From Metabacillus litoralis (GTDB lineage Bacteria > Bacillota > Bacilli > Bacillales > Bacillaceae): DNA of 64,000 nucleotides. Each line of letters starts with the position of its first letter. The stretch's first letter is position 1. The notes beneath the pieces are model-generated. The model saw only the letters and a list, made by a program, of their open reading frames with translations, did no database searches and had not been told where the DNA came from. Of the stretch, positions 9,853 through 19,942 are shown one piece after another. The DNA lies in contig NZ_VOQF01000001.1 of assembly GCF_007994985.1 (NCBI RefSeq), positions 744,001 through 808,000 on the forward strand. Reading direction: 5' to 3'. The position numbers and the translations under genes are program-made.

Positions 9853-10374
9853 ATGTATGATCAAGCTTATGTTGATTATCTTATTTACTTTCATTGTGAA
9901 CGAGATTATTTTGAATGTCATGAGGTTCTTGAGGAGCATTGGAAAAAAGACCCACCAAAAGAACGGAAAAAATATTGGGTCGGTCTTATTCAAATAGCTG
10001 TGGGGCTTTACCATCAAAGGAGAGGTAACTATTCTGGTGCTTACAGAATGATGTCTAACGCAATTAACCTACTAGAACACGAGAAAGACATGCTCAACTT
10101 ACTAGGATTACAAAGTGATGAATTACTAAATCAACTAAAACATAGAAAACAAGAAATCTTCAGCAATCAACCTTATCATAGTTATAACCTTCCAATTGTT
10201 GATAAAAAGTTACAAACGATATGTAATAACCGATGTTTACATGAGAATCTTACTTGGGGGAAACATAGTGACTTAAGTAATGAATACTTATTACATAAAC
10301 ATATAAAACGTGACCGATCAGAGGTTATTACTGAACGTGAGCTTCAGCTCAAAAAGCGGCATTCTAATAAATGA
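9853..10374 (+). CDS. ypuF: DUF309 family protein (YpuF-like)
   Basis: A 173-residue soluble protein of the DUF309 family. The signature is clear: HCERDYFECHEVLEEHW (metal-like His/Glu residues) followed by GLIQIAVGLYHQRRGNYSGAYRM. The fold is a small helical bundle of unknown activity. I start at the ATG at 9853 because AAGGGGG lies about 13 bases upstream; the first ATG in the frame (9802) has no such site. The C-terminal 60 residues are basic and not part of the domain. The location beside ribT and scpA agrees with ypuF of B. subtilis. Confidence 0.85.
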   Translation: MYDQAYVDYLIYFHCERDYFECHEVLEEHWKKDPPKERKKYWVGLIQIAVGLYHQRRGNYSGAYRMMSNAINLLEHEKDMLNLLGLQSDELLNQLKHRKQEIFSNQPYHSYNLPIVDKKLQTICNNRCLHENLTWGKHSDLSNEYLLHKHIKRDRSEVITERELQLKKRHSNK

Positions 10375-10398
10375 ATGTACACACCTTGTTCTTCCCAT

Positions 10399-10439
10399 AA
10401 AAAAACAAGCCAGAATTCAACGAATATCTGGCTTGTTTT

Positions 10440-10441
<2 letters not shown>
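10399..10441. terminator. Bidirectional terminator ypuF / ribT
   Basis: The stem AAACAAGCCAGA / TCTGGCTTGTTT is flanked by A-run and T-run, between convergent genes, so it can serve both strands. Confidence 0.9.
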
Positions 10442-10817
<376 letters not shown>

Positions 10818-11069
10818 TCATTAACGAAATAGCTTCCTTTTACCAGAAAGCAAAGTACTATACCTAAAAAGCACAAATTTAATCCAATTAAGGTCCTACT
10901 AGTATCTAACGTTATACTTTTTTGGTTTTTGACTGACGCATATTCCTTGCCTTTAACCCCTGTTGTATATGCGGATAAACTAAAAGTTGCATTGAGTATC
11001 TGTTATTATATAGTTCTTCTCAAGATATTATATACAGTTTTCTACCTTTTTTAAACACTTTTACGTAAA

Positions 11070-11534
11070 TTATTCAAAAGTGTTAAGTAAATTAGCCATT
11101 TCAATTGCAGTTACTGCAGCTTCATAGCCTTTATTTCCTGCTTTTGTACCAGCTCTTTCTACTGCCTGTTCAATTGTCTCTGTTGTTAATACTCCAAAAA
11201 TAACCGGCACTCCAGTTGTTAATGATGCTTGTGAAACACCTTTTGCTGCTTCGTTACAAACATAATCATAGTGAGTAGTTGCTCCACGAATAACAGTACC
11301 TAAAGTAATAACTGCATCATATTTACCTGATTCTGCTAACTTTTTCGCTACCAATGGTAATTCAAAAGCACCTGGTACCCATGCAACTGTTACATTTTCA
11401 TTTTCAACTCCATGTCTTCTTAAACCATCCTCAGCTCCACCAAGAAGCTTTGATGTAATAAATTCATTAAAACGAGCTACTACTATTGCAACTTTTAAAC
11501 CACTACCAATTAAATGTCCTTCAAATGTTTTCAT
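11070..11534 (-). CDS. ribH: 6,7-dimethyl-8-ribityllumazine synthase
   Basis: A 154-residue lumazine synthase (beta subunit), which condenses the ribityl-aminopyrimidine with 3,4-dihydroxy-2-butanone 4-phosphate in the penultimate step of riboflavin synthesis. Conserved motifs are VARFNEF (about 20-26), the W-V-PGAFELP stretch, [15 protein letters not shown], and [10 protein letters not shown]. It follows ribBA after a 123-bp spacer that contains a perfect hairpin. Confidence 0.96.
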   Translation of the reverse strand: MKTFEGHLIGSGLKVAIVVARFNEFITSKLLGGAEDGLRRHGVENENVTVAWVPGAFELPLVAKKLAESGKYDAVITLGTVIRGATTHYDYVCNEAAKGVSQASLTTGVPVIFGVLTTETIEQAVERAGTKAGNKGYEAAVTAIEMANLLNTFE

Positions 11535-11633
11535 TTTTATTCCTCCAAATTTTATTAGAAATTTTTTAAGTATATAACTACTGTATTATAGTCGAATGAC
11601 ATCTTTTCTTTAACAGATGGCATCCTCTGTATG

Positions 11634-11658
11634 AGATGTCTTCATACTGAAGACATCT
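11634..11658. other. Perfect hairpin at the ribBA stop
   Basis: An 11-bp perfect inverted repeat AGATGTCTTCA / TGAAGACATCT with a three-base loop overlaps the ribBA stop codon. No U-run follows on the minus strand, so it is more likely an mRNA stability or processing element between ribBA and ribH than a terminator. Confidence 0.6.
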
Positions 11659-12851
11659 TAGAAATGTAAGAAATGTCCTAGCTTTTCATACTTTGTACGT
11701 AAGTATTGTTTGTTTTCTTCTCGTTCTGGCATTTGAATTGGAATACGATCAACAACCGTTAATCCATATCCTTCTAACCCGGCAATTTTACGAGGGTTAT
11801 TAGTTAATAACTTCATTTTTTGTATACCTAGATCTCTGATTATTTGAGCTCCAATCCCATAATCTCTAAGATCAGGAGCAAAGCCTAGCTTTTCATTTGC
11901 TGCAACTGTGTCATATCCTTCTTCTTGAAGCTTATAGGCTCTCATTTTATTAAGTAAACCTATACCTCTTCCTTCTTGACGCATATAAAGCAGTACACCT
12001 GTACCTGCTTTTTCAATTTGTGTGAGTGCAGCATGAAGCTGAGGACCACAATCACATCTAAAAGAACCAAACACATCTCCAGTTAAACATTCGGAATGAA
12101 CTCTTACAATAATGTCTTCACTAGAGTCAATGTCACCTTTTACAAAAGCAACATGCTCTTTATCATCTAAAGTGTTTGAATATCCAATTGCTTTAAAAGA
12201 TCCAAACTCTGTTGGTAGATCTATTTCTACTTCGCGTTTCACTAATTTTTCGGTTGTGTTTCGATATTTAATTAAGTCTTTTATTGTGATAATCTTTAAA
12301 TTTAATTTCTCTGATAGTACTAATAAATCCGGTACTCTCGCCATTGTGCCATCTTCTTTAATAATTTCACAAATAACTCCACCTGGTTTAGCTCCACTTA
12401 GTAAAGATAAATCAACTGCAGCTTCAGTATGACCAGCACGTCTTAGAACACCACCTGTTTTTGCAATTAACGGAAAGGTATGTCCTGGTCGTTTAAAGTC
12501 AGCTGACTTTACATCTTCTGATAAAAGAGCTTTAACAGTGTCCGCACGTTCAAAAGCACTGATCCCAGTTGTGTTAGTTTTGTAATCTACACTTACTGTA
12601 AAAGCTGTACCATGTGGATCTGTATTTTGAGATACCATTGGCGTTAAATCTAATCTCTTAGCTTGTTCTTCTGTAATAGGAACACAAACTAGTCCTCTAC
12701 CATGCTTAATCATAAAATTGATTGTTTCAGGTGTAACTCGATCAGCTAATGAAACAAAATCACCTTCATTTTCACGATCTTCATCATCCACCACTATGAC
12801 AACTTTACCTTCCTTTAGATCTTCTATCGCTTCGTCTATTGTATGAAACAT
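11658..12851 (-). CDS. ribBA: Bifunctional DHBP synthase / GTP cyclohydrolase II
   Basis: A 397-residue fusion. The N-terminal half (about 1-200) is 3,4-dihydroxy-2-butanone 4-phosphate synthase ([15 protein letters not shown], and [12 protein letters not shown]). The C-terminal half is GTP cyclohydrolase II with the zinc cysteines in [20 protein letters not shown] and the motif [12 protein letters not shown]. Together they commit GTP and ribulose 5-phosphate to riboflavin. It lies between ribE (36 bp upstream) and ribH. Confidence 0.97.
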   Translation of the reverse strand: MFHTIDEAIEDLKEGKVVIVVDDEDRENEGDFVSLADRVTPETINFMIKHGRGLVCVPITEEQAKRLDLTPMVSQNTDPHGTAFTVSVDYKTNTTGISAFERADTVKALLSEDVKSADFKRPGHTFPLIAKTGGVLRRAGHTEAAVDLSLLSGAKPGGVICEIIKEDGTMARVPDLLVLSEKLNLKIITIKDLIKYRNTTEKLVKREVEIDLPTEFGSFKAIGYSNTLDDKEHVAFVKGDIDSSEDIIVRVHSECLTGDVFGSFRCDCGPQLHAALTQIEKAGTGVLLYMRQEGRGIGLLNKMRAYKLQEEGYDTVAANEKLGFAPDLRDYGIGAQIIRDLGIQKMKLLTNNPRKIAGLEGYGLTVVDRIPIQMPEREENKQYLRTKYEKLGHFLHF

Positions 12852-12887
12852 CTAAAAACCCCCTATCAAATTAAGTTTACATTCTAA

Positions 12888-13535
12888 TTAAGCATATCCA
12901 TTTTCTTCTAAAAACGATTTGCTTAGTGAAGAGTTTTTTGGAGTTATTTGTTGGTTGACGAACTTCCTAATATACTTACCCACCATATCACACTCAATAT
13001 TTACAATATCCCCTACATCCTTTGATCCTAATATTGTTTCACTCAATGTGTGAGGGATAATTGAAATCGTCACTTTTTCTTTTTCTAGCCCGAAGATTGT
13101 TAAGCTAATACCATCGATTGTAATAGATCCTTTATGAATGAGTGTATCTGTTAAATGCTCTGAAATTTTCAAATCATAATAAACAGCATTTGAGAATCTT
13201 TGTTTTTTTATTATTTGAGCTGTTCCATCAACATGTCCTGATACAAAATGACCACCAAACCTACCATTAGCTGCCATTGCTCTTTCTAAATTCACTTTTG
13301 ATCCTTGCTTTAATTGTGACAAAGAAGTACTTTTAACTGTTTCCGGCATTACATCAACTGAAAATGAGGATTCATTATATTCAGTTACTGTTAAACAAAC
13401 ACCATTAACCGCAATACTGTCTCCTAATTTTATATCTTGTAAAATTTTTGTCGCTTCAATTGAAAATACAATCGCTTCTTTAGAGCTTTGTAGTTTTTTT
13501 ATTGATCCTATTTCTTCAATAATTCCTGTAAACAA
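12888..13535 (-). CDS. ribE: Riboflavin synthase, alpha subunit
   Basis: A 215-residue tandem lumazine-binding-domain protein that dismutates two lumazines into riboflavin. The start MFTGIIEEIG is diagnostic, the two repeats are seen around AVNGVCLTVTEY and TIDGISLTIFG, and GRFGGHFVSGHVDG lies between them. It begins with TTG and has GAGGG seven bases ahead. It is the first coding gene after the FMN riboswitch leader, where ribD would normally stand. Confidence 0.95.
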   Translation of the reverse strand: MFTGIIEEIGSIKKLQSSKEAIVFSIEATKILQDIKLGDSIAVNGVCLTVTEYNESSFSVDVMPETVKSTSLSQLKQGSKVNLERAMAANGRFGGHFVSGHVDGTAQIIKKQRFSNAVYYDLKISEHLTDTLIHKGSITIDGISLTIFGLEKEKVTISIIPHTLSETILGSKDVGDIVNIECDMVGKYIRKFVNQQITPKNSSLSKSFLEENGYA

Positions 13536-13920
13536 ATAAATCCCTCACTTTACAATATGCTGAGTCTAAATTATACCTCTCCTGAATTTTTGCCATATTA
13601 TCGTTTACATAAAGTATTTAGGACTATTCATGGGTGGTATACATGTAAAGTAACAAATAAACCACTTATGTTTTACCTGCTTAAAAAGACACAAAGTAAA
13701 AAAGCCCGAAGTCATAGACTTAGGGCTTAAATAGTTAAGTAATTGATATTTGAGTATGTCAAATAAGAGTATTGTAATCCTTTTTTTGAAAAGTGTTGTA
13801 AAAACTCGTTACATTCAAGTTAAAGTTATTATCACTTCTCCCTATGGAGCGGATATCCCTGTACTTAATGAACACAGTTAAACACAAAAAGAAATTCAAT
13901 ACACCGCAAAAAATTGCGCA
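13536..13920 (-). other. Long leader between FMN aptamer and ribE; no ribD
   Basis: About 385 bases separate the FMN aptamer from ribE. I found no open frame or remnant of ribD (deaminase/reductase) on either strand. The stretch holds an intrinsic terminator at 13702-13728, which may be the expression platform or a leftover from an earlier arrangement. Confidence 0.7.
13695..13730 (-). terminator. Leader terminator upstream of ribE
   Basis: On the minus strand AAGCCCTAAGTC pairs with GACTTCGGGCTT (small mismatch), followed by a U-run (TTTTTTACTTTG). It lies about 190 bases downstream of the aptamer and about 160 before ribE, in a position to control the operon. Confidence 0.75.
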
Positions 13921-14066
13921 ATTCTTCTCCCATCCAGACTTTAACTGTCGGCCCTAGAGTTTCACTAGATCCACCGCTAACTTGTTGTTAACGGGTCACG
14001 GACTTAGAAGTTACTATATTGTAACTCATCACCGCCGGTAGGGAATTTCACCCTGCCCCGAAGAAT
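13921..14066 (-). ncRNA. FMN riboswitch (RFN element)
   Basis: The conserved RFN core is plain on the minus strand: CGGGGCAGGGTGAAATTCCC, CTACCGGCGGTGATGAG, then AGTCCGTGACCCG, a variable arm, GGTGGATCTAGTGAAACTC and the closing GGCCGACAGTTAAAGTCTGGATGGGAGAAG. It senses flavin mononucleotide and turns down the riboflavin genes downstream. Confidence 0.97.
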
Positions 14067-14301
14067 GTATAAAACGAAATATGAAATTGTAAGTTACTTG
14101 TAATACAACCAATAGTTCTGCTCAAGCTCTAGTCGTTAATTTGTTGCTTTAGAGAATAACTATAATTTATTTTATCTGTATAATGACCTACATGCAATAA
14201 TTAAGAGCTTATAATTTAAATATTTTTTCAATCTGCTTTGTTTCTCATAACTGATTGAAATGAACTGATTCGGTTTTTCATAGAATTTCTACAAAAAAGC
14301 T

Positions 14302-14334
14302 AAAAAGCTGTACCTAATAAGGTACAGCTTTTTC
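14302..14334 (-). terminator. Terminator of ppiB
   Basis: A perfect 13-bp stem AAAAAGCTGTACC / GGTACAGCTTTTT with a six-base loop and U-run on the minus strand, a few bases past the ppiB stop. Confidence 0.9.
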
Positions 14335-14338
14335 ACGC

Positions 14339-14773
14339 TTATTCTTCTGAGATTTTTACTTCTTTCATAACATCATTTGGTTTGATGTTATAAATGGCAT
14401 CTAAATTATCTGTTACTTTTCCAAAAACAGTGTGAACACCATTTAAATGTGGTTGTGGCTCATGTACGATGAAGAATTGGCTACCACCTGTGTCTTTTCC
14501 TGCATGTGCCATTGAAAGTGATCCAGCCTCATGTTTATGAGGATTTCCTTGTGTTTCACATTTGATTGTATATCCAGGTCCACCTGTTCCTGTGCCGTTA
14601 GGGCATCCACCTTGAGCTACAAAGCCAGGGATAACACGGTGAAACGTTAAACCGTTGTAATATCCTTCATTTGCTAATTTCTCAAAATTTGCAACAGTTC
14701 CAGGTGCTTCGTTTGGATATAACTCAATACCAATTGTATCTCCATTTTCCATTGTAATTTGCGCTTTTTTCAT
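14339..14773 (-). CDS. ppiB: Peptidyl-prolyl cis-trans isomerase B (cyclophilin)
   Basis: A 144-residue cytoplasmic cyclophilin that speeds proline isomerisation in folding proteins. The active-site stretch [13 protein letters not shown] and the GSQFFI and HTVFGKV motifs are all present. I start at the ATG at 14773 (MKKAQI), which has TTGGAGGTTTC in front and gives the usual family length; the frame extends 16 codons further upstream without a ribosome site. It stands as a single-gene unit with its own terminator. Confidence 0.95.
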   Translation of the reverse strand: MKKAQITMENGDTIGIELYPNEAPGTVANFEKLANEGYYNGLTFHRVIPGFVAQGGCPNGTGTGGPGYTIKCETQGNPHKHEAGSLSMAHAGKDTGGSQFFIVHEPQPHLNGVHTVFGKVTDNLDAIYNIKPNDVMKEVKISEE

Positions 14774-14930
14774 ATGTATGAAACCTCCAATAAGTATTAT
14801 ACGTCTAATAGACATGAACACCTATCTATTCTACTATAACTAAGTTGTAAACACCAAATAGATCAGCCTATAAAACATAAAAAGATTTTAAAAATCATGT
14901 TCTTTTACACTTCTTAACAAAAATAGGGTA

Positions 14931-14957
14931 TTGACTATTGATAAAAAGCACTATAAT
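14931..14957 (+). promoter_or_regulatory. Candidate sigma-A promoter for ypuA
   Basis: TTGACT (14931) and TATAAT (14952) have a 15-base spacer, shorter than the usual 17, about 45 bases before the ypuA start. Confidence 0.55.
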
Positions 14958-15001
14958 AGATGTGATAGAATTAGTTTTGGAAAAACACGGAGGTATTTCA
15001 C

Positions 15002-15889
15002 TTGAAAAAAATTATCCTAACCTTAATGGCTATTCTTTTGTTTGCTTTTCCATCTTTAAGTTTTGCAGATGCAGTTGTCGGAGATATGATTATTACACTT
15101 GGAGAAAATTTATCTGAACAGCAAAAACAAGCTCTTTTAAACGAAATGAATGCAACTGGAGAAGATCAAATCATCACAGTATCTAATAAGGAAGAACATC
15201 AATATTTAGGGAATTATATTCCTAAAGCTACAATAGGAACAAAAGCAATTTCTTCAACTAGTATCACAATTGAAAAAGCTGGATCTGGTCTTGAGGTCTC
15301 TACTAAAAATATAAACTGGGTAACTGATGAAATGTATTTAAATGCTCTCATGACTGCCGGTTTAAAGGACGCATCAATCTATGTAACAGCACCTTTTGAA
15401 GTATCTGGAACCGCTGCATTAACAGGTTTAATTAAGGCCTATGAAATTTCATCAGATGAAGTCATTCCAGAAGATGTAAAACAAGTAGCAAATGAAGAGT
15501 TAGTAACGACCGCTAAGCTTGGTGATGAAGTTGGAGCTGAAAATGCAGCAGCATTAATGGCTAAGATCAAAGACGAAATCGCTAAGAATGGTGTACCTGA
15601 AACAGAGGCGGATTTGCGAGCTCTTATTGAAAATGCAGCAAATGAACTTGGTATCACATTAACTGAAGAAGATATAAACAATTTAATTAATCTATTTAAT
15701 AAAATGAAAGAACTAAATATTGACTGGAATCAAGTTGGTCAGCAGCTTGACCAAGCAAAAGATCAGATTTCAAATTTCTTAAATTCTGAGGAAGGTCAAA
15801 CATTTTTACAGCAAGTGAAAGAATTCTTTATCGCATTATGGGATGCTATCATTTCAATCTTTACAAACAGTGAACAAAATGCAGCTTAA
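15002..15889 (+). CDS. ypuA: DUF1002 secreted protein (YpuA-like)
   Basis: A 295-residue exported protein with a signal peptide (about 1-22, ending SLSFADA). The DUF1002 signature follows: ISSTSITIEKAGSGLEVSTKNINWVT and TAPFEVSGTAALTGLIKAYE. The C-terminal 90 residues are predicted helical, rich in Glu and Asn. Its function is unknown; in B. subtilis the gene is linked to cell-envelope stress. It starts with TTG and has GGAGG about 7 bases ahead. A good promoter precedes it, and a repeat copy then a shared terminator follow. Confidence 0.88.
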   Translation: MKKIILTLMAILLFAFPSLSFADAVVGDMIITLGENLSEQQKQALLNEMNATGEDQIITVSNKEEHQYLGNYIPKATIGTKAISSTSITIEKAGSGLEVSTKNINWVTDEMYLNALMTAGLKDASIYVTAPFEVSGTAALTGLIKAYEISSDEVIPEDVKQVANEELVTTAKLGDEVGAENAAALMAKIKDEIAKNGVPETEADLRALIENAANELGITLTEEDINNLINLFNKMKELNIDWNQVGQQLDQAKDQISNFLNSEEGQTFLQQVKEFFIALWDAIISIFTNSEQNAA

Positions 15890-15917
15890 GAGCTAAATAC
15901 TTTTACAAATCTATTGG

Positions 15918-16100
15918 CTATGTTAAAGGTTAATGTTGATTTTTAGCACATTGTTGATTGGAGTGAAAGGCATGAGACTCCTGCGGGAGAAGCGTGTCAA
16001 AGGGAGACCCCACAGGCGCGCAGCTTACGAGGAGGCTCCCGGACCGCCCGCGGAAAGCGAATGCCTGTAACGGAAATCAACAACAAAGTTTAACAGAGCC
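15918..16100 (+). repeat. Family A MITE-like element, copy 2
   Basis: A 183-bp copy with left end CTATGTTAAAGGTTAATGTT and right end ending AAAGTTTAACAGAGCC, inverted with respect to each other, and the GC-rich core GACTCCTGCGGGAG ... CCGCCCGCGGAAAGCGAATG. It lies between ypuA and its terminator. Confidence 0.88.
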
Positions 16101-16138
16101 AATCTATTTAATAACTTCAAATCTAACAAAGTCAACAC

Positions 16139-16173
16139 AAAAGAACCTGCAGATTCATCTACAGGTTCTTTTG
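16139..16173. terminator. Bidirectional terminator ypuA / lysA
   Basis: AAAAGAACCTG pairs with CAGGTTCTTTT, with an inner AGAT/ATCT pair, between two convergent genes. Confidence 0.88.
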
Positions 16174-16227
16174 CACTTGAGTTCAAGTGTATTCTCTTAA
16201 ACTGAGCTGCTTATATTAGTTTACAAC

Positions 16228-17550
16228 TTAATTTTGAATAACTTTCGATTTAAGCGGCAAATCATTCACTATAAGATCTTCAAAGCTTTCCCTTTTGATA
16301 ACAAGCTGTTCTTCTCCATTTTCAACGAATACAACTGCAGGGCGAGGAATTCTGTTGTAATTATTTGCCATCGAGTAGCCATATGCTCCCGTACAAAATA
16401 CAGCAAGAATGTCATTAGGGTTCACTTCTGGCAAAGGTAGGTCCCAAATTAACATATCTCCACTTTCACAGCACTTACCTGCTATTGAAACAGGTTGTTC
16501 ATGTTTTTCGTTTACACGGTTCGCTAGTACGGCCTCGTATTTTGCTTGATATAGTGCTGGACGAATATTATCACTCATTCCTCCATCAATTGCAACATAT
16601 TCTCTTATATTAGGTACTGTTTTTTGTGATCCGATTGTATACAGAGTAGTTCCCGCATCTCCTACTAGTGAACGCCCTGGTTCAATCCAGATTTCTGGCA
16701 TTTTAATACCCATTTCACTTACTTGTTTCTTTACTGCTTCTACAATTTGTTCAACATAATATGTTGCTGGAAGTGGTTCATCTTCCTCGGTATATCTAAT
16801 CCCAAAGCCTCCACCTAAATTGACAACCTCTGGGATGAATGAAAATTCACTTTTCCATTCTTCAATTTTTGCAAAAACACGTTCTGCAGCAAGCACAAAA
16901 CCTGCAGTATCAAATATTTGAGAGCCAATATGACAATGTATACCTAATAAATGAATCCCCTCAATTTTCAGTACTCGATCAATCGCTTGCTCTATTTGTC
17001 CATTTAACAAACCAAAACCAAATTTCGAGTCTTCTTGACCAGTTGTAATATAATCATGAGTATGTGCTTCAACACCTGGTGTTACACGTAACAGTACTGG
17101 AACTTTTGTGGAATACTCTTTTGTAAGCTCTGCTAATAATTCGATTTCATAGAAGTTATCAACAACAATACAACCAACTTTTTGCTCTAAAGCCATTTTT
17201 AGTTCAGCTCTACTTTTGTTATTACCGTGTAAATGGATTCTTGAAGCTGGAAAGCCAGAAGCAATCGCTGTATATAGCTCGCCACCTGAAACTACATCTA
17301 AAGATAAACCTTCTTCATCAATTAACTGAAACATAGCAATTGAAGAAAATGCTTTACTTGCATATGCCACCTGTGCACGGACATTCATTTTTTCAAAGGC
17401 TTCTTTAAAACTCCGGGCACGTTCTCTTATTAAAGCAACATCATAAATATAAAGTGGTGTTCCATATTTACTCGCTAGATTTACAGTATCTACTCCACCT
17501 ATCTCCAAATGACCGTTTTCATTAATTCTACTAGTACCATGTAAGAACAA
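16228..17550 (-). CDS. lysA: Diaminopimelate decarboxylase
   Basis: A 440-residue PLP enzyme making L-lysine from meso-diaminopimelate. The PLP lysine is Lys66 in VAYASKAFSS. Other family motifs are HGNNKSRAEL, HCHIGSQI, NLGGGFGIRY, EPGRSLVGDAG and the GKCCESGD active-site loop. I start at the TTG at 17550, with AGAGGGGAAG in front; this gives the known N-terminus FLHGTSRINENGHLEIGGVD, whereas the open frame continues 26 codons further without support. It follows the spoVA terminator, as in B. subtilis. Confidence 0.95.
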   Translation of the reverse strand: MFLHGTSRINENGHLEIGGVDTVNLASKYGTPLYIYDVALIRERARSFKEAFEKMNVRAQVAYASKAFSSIAMFQLIDEEGLSLDVVSGGELYTAIASGFPASRIHLHGNNKSRAELKMALEQKVGCIVVDNFYEIELLAELTKEYSTKVPVLLRVTPGVEAHTHDYITTGQEDSKFGFGLLNGQIEQAIDRVLKIEGIHLLGIHCHIGSQIFDTAGFVLAAERVFAKIEEWKSEFSFIPEVVNLGGGFGIRYTEEDEPLPATYYVEQIVEAVKKQVSEMGIKMPEIWIEPGRSLVGDAGTTLYTIGSQKTVPNIREYVAIDGGMSDNIRPALYQAKYEAVLANRVNEKHEQPVSIAGKCCESGDMLIWDLPLPEVNPNDILAVFCTGAYGYSMANNYNRIPRPAVVFVENGEEQLVIKRESFEDLIVNDLPLKSKVIQN

Positions 17551-17689
17551 CTTGCTTCCCCTCTTTCTACAACTAGGCTCTTTCAAAGATCTAAAGTAAC
17601 ATGTTTTCATCTCGTTAATTTTTAACATCTATCAAACAAGTTTCGTTCTTATTTGTAACTTTTCTGAAGGATTGTTATTAATAATCGAC

Positions 17690-17800
17690 CCAATAACATG
17701 TTAAAAAAGTGCTATTAACAAATGTAAGGTTCTATTATCACAAGAAAAGATGCCACTATACTTTTTTATACAGTGCTGTTTGCTAACCTTAAGGAAAAAG
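17690..17800. repeat. Degenerate family C-like segment
   Basis: Around 17725-17785, the text GTAAGGTTCTATT...GAAAAGATGCCACTATAC...ACAGTGCTGTTT resembles the element at 45658-45786 and the reverse complement of the copy at 305-449. The ends are not clean, so this is likely an old decayed copy. Confidence 0.45.
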
Positions 17801-17828
17801 ACAGTTAACACCAGTGGCATTAACTGTC
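17795..17828 (-). terminator. Terminator of the spoVA operon
   Basis: A 9-bp stem GACAGTTAA / TTAACTGTC with an 11-base loop is followed by CTTTTTCC on the minus strand, between spoVAF and lysA. Confidence 0.75.
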
Positions 17829-17902
17829 TGTTATAAAAGCGAATCAACATTAAATTAAAGATACAATATCATAAAAGAGGGGTTCTTTCAATGTCACTTT
17901 AC

Positions 17903-19372
17903 CTAATTCGACTGTTTTTTTATATTTTGGGGATGTACAATGCTTGGTCTTAGCTTAGCACCTGGTACAGATGTACGGATGATGATCTGCCACAATGCCT
18001 TAGCATTAAAAGGTAGAAATGGCCATAAGTAAGGAGTGTTTAATGATCTGATACTCGCGAGAAGTAAAACAAAAACTGTACTACCAACTACAAATCCTTC
18101 TAATTGAAACGCTGCAACAGAAGTTAGCAGCAGTAATCTTGCTATTTTATTTGCTCCACTAAGCTCATAGCTTGGTGTCGCGAATGTTCCGATTGCAGCA
18201 ACTGCTACATATAAAATAACTTCAGGTACGAAAAGACCAACATCAATAGCTATTTGTCCAATTAATGCAGCAGCAATTAATCCCATTGCAGTTGATAGAG
18301 AGGTTGGCGTGTGTATGGCTGCCATCCTTAAAAATTCAATACCAAAATCGGCGAGAAATATTTGAATAACAATTGGTATATTCTTCTCCTCATTTGGTCC
18401 TATAAACGCTATTTCCTTTGGTAGCAATGATGGCTCTGATACGTATAAAAACCATAACGGCAGAAGAAATATGGATGCGATAATACCTAAAAAACGTACC
18501 CACCTTAGTAATGTTCCCACAGCTGGTGCTTGGCGATATTCCTCAGCATGCTGCACGTGATGAAACATTGTTGTTGGTGTTATAATCACACTCGGTGATG
18601 TGTCGACCATAATTAAAACATGACCTTCTAATAAATGATTCGCAGCTACATCTGGTCTCTCAGTATAGCGTACTAGAGGGTATGGATTGAATCCCTGCTT
18701 CACTAAAAATTCTTCGACAGATTTATCCGCCATTGTTATACCATCAATTTCAATAGCTTCTAATTCTTTTTTTATAATTTTAATTAATTCAGGATTCGCA
18801 ACATCTTTTACATAAGCAACACAAACATCTGTTTTCGAGCGCTCTCCTACTTTTAACATTTCATATCGTAATCGTTCATCTCTTATTCTTCGTCTAATTA
18901 GCCCTGTGTTTACGATTATATTTTCAACAAAACCATCTCTAGCACCACGAACGATTTTTTCTGTATCTGGTTCCTGTGGCTGTCTTCCCGGATAGCTTCT
19001 AACATCCACAACTATCCCATAATCACTACCTTCAATCAGAAAGACAATTAAACCAGAAAGTAATTGATCAACTACTTCATCCAATGTTCTAATTTTCTCT
19101 ACTGATTGATTGACAATACGATTTTCTAAAATTTCCTTGAACTTGACATGATCAACTTCATCATCACTGATAGCTGTTATTTTGTTTAAAATTTGCACAA
19201 TGTAGGCTGTATCACATAAACCATTTAAAAAATACATATTTACTTGATAGTCCATAATATATAACTTTCTTATACCCAAATCAAAACTAGTATTTAATCC
19301 AACATGCTCTTTAAAAAATTTCTCATTCTCAGCTAAATTACCTGAAATGGGGTATTTATTTTTGGTTGTCAT
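17903..19372 (-). CDS. spoVAF: Stage V sporulation protein AF (GerA-like)
   Basis: A 489-residue protein of the GerA/SpoVAF family, paralogous to the A subunits of germinant receptors. The N-terminal 300 residues are soluble ([23 protein letters not shown] and [21 protein letters not shown]), then five or six membrane helices follow. It is the last spoVA gene and overlaps spoVAEA by 17 bp. SpoVA proteins form the forespore and spore inner-membrane channel for calcium dipicolinate; SpoVAF itself modulates germination. Confidence 0.94.
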   Translation of the reverse strand: MTTKNKYPISGNLAENEKFFKEHVGLNTSFDLGIRKLYIMDYQVNMYFLNGLCDTAYIVQILNKITAISDDEVDHVKFKEILENRIVNQSVEKIRTLDEVVDQLLSGLIVFLIEGSDYGIVVDVRSYPGRQPQEPDTEKIVRGARDGFVENIIVNTGLIRRRIRDERLRYEMLKVGERSKTDVCVAYVKDVANPELIKIIKKELEAIEIDGITMADKSVEEFLVKQGFNPYPLVRYTERPDVAANHLLEGHVLIMVDTSPSVIITPTTMFHHVQHAEEYRQAPAVGTLLRWVRFLGIIASIFLLPLWFLYVSEPSLLPKEIAFIGPNEEKNIPIVIQIFLADFGIEFLRMAAIHTPTSLSTAMGLIAAALIGQIAIDVGLFVPEVILYVAVAAIGTFATPSYELSGANKIARLLLLTSVAAFQLEGFVVGSTVFVLLLASIRSLNTPYLWPFLPFNAKALWQIIIRTSVPGAKLRPSIVHPQNIKKQSN

Positions 19373-19934
19373 GATATCCGCTCCTTTCTAAAATTAATTC
19401 AACAGCTTTTAATGTAATTGGACATCCATTTTTCACACTATCTTTTCTCGCCATTTTCCCAATATCTCCTATTCCGACAATAATAGGAACATTCAGTTGA
19501 TCTAGACAATAAACTGTGTCACCGCTTATCCTTCCTAATTCAAGGTCTTTTAATCCACTTTTATCTACTCCGTACTCTGTTAATTCTCCAAACCGATCTA
19601 TACTGACATCTACTTTAGCCCACTCTGTTTGGTGAGTCTTTGAAGCAACTGCAATTATTCCTAACACCTCAATCTCGGAGTGCTCTGCCACATACTTTAA
19701 AGCTATTTCGCCAGCTCCTTCCCCAAGCAAGCCACAATCATCAAACATTACAAAAACAGGATCATTTTTGGCTTTGAGGATGAGCTGAACAATTTGTGAT
19801 CCTGTTAATGTAGTTGGATTTCCCTGTGATTGTGATATTGCTCTTCCACCTATATTAGCCGCTACATGCTGAATTGTTCGGGCAGCATACTCATCACCAT
19901 CTGTTACTAGAATGACCCTTCTTTTTTTTGTCAA
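19356..19934 (-). CDS. spoVAEA: Stage V sporulation protein AE, cytoplasmic part (SpoVAEa)
   Basis: A 192-residue soluble protein ([21 protein letters not shown]...) with a Rossmann-like beginning and the conserved [15 protein letters not shown] stretch. In B. subtilis it is encoded between spoVAEB and spoVAF, and its exact role in dipicolinate transport is unsettled. It overlaps spoVAF and follows spoVAEB by 8 bp, so the set is clearly one transcript. Confidence 0.92.
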   Translation of the reverse strand: MTKKRRVILVTDGDEYAARTIQHVAANIGGRAISQSQGNPTTLTGSQIVQLILKAKNDPVFVMFDDCGLLGEGAGEIALKYVAEHSEIEVLGIIAVASKTHQTEWAKVDVSIDRFGELTEYGVDKSGLKDLELGRISGDTVYCLDQLNVPIIVGIGDIGKMARKDSVKNGCPITLKAVELILERSGYHDNQK

Positions 19935-19942
19935 TGTTTATC

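Noticed and set aside
13536-13920. Degraded ribD
   Set aside because: I looked for a cytidine-deaminase-type HAE/PCxxC motif and for reductase motifs in all frames and found none.
15994-16200. 68-residue frame inside repeat copy A2
   Set aside because: It is produced by the GC-rich repeat core; the same core elsewhere is interrupted and no start signal is seen.
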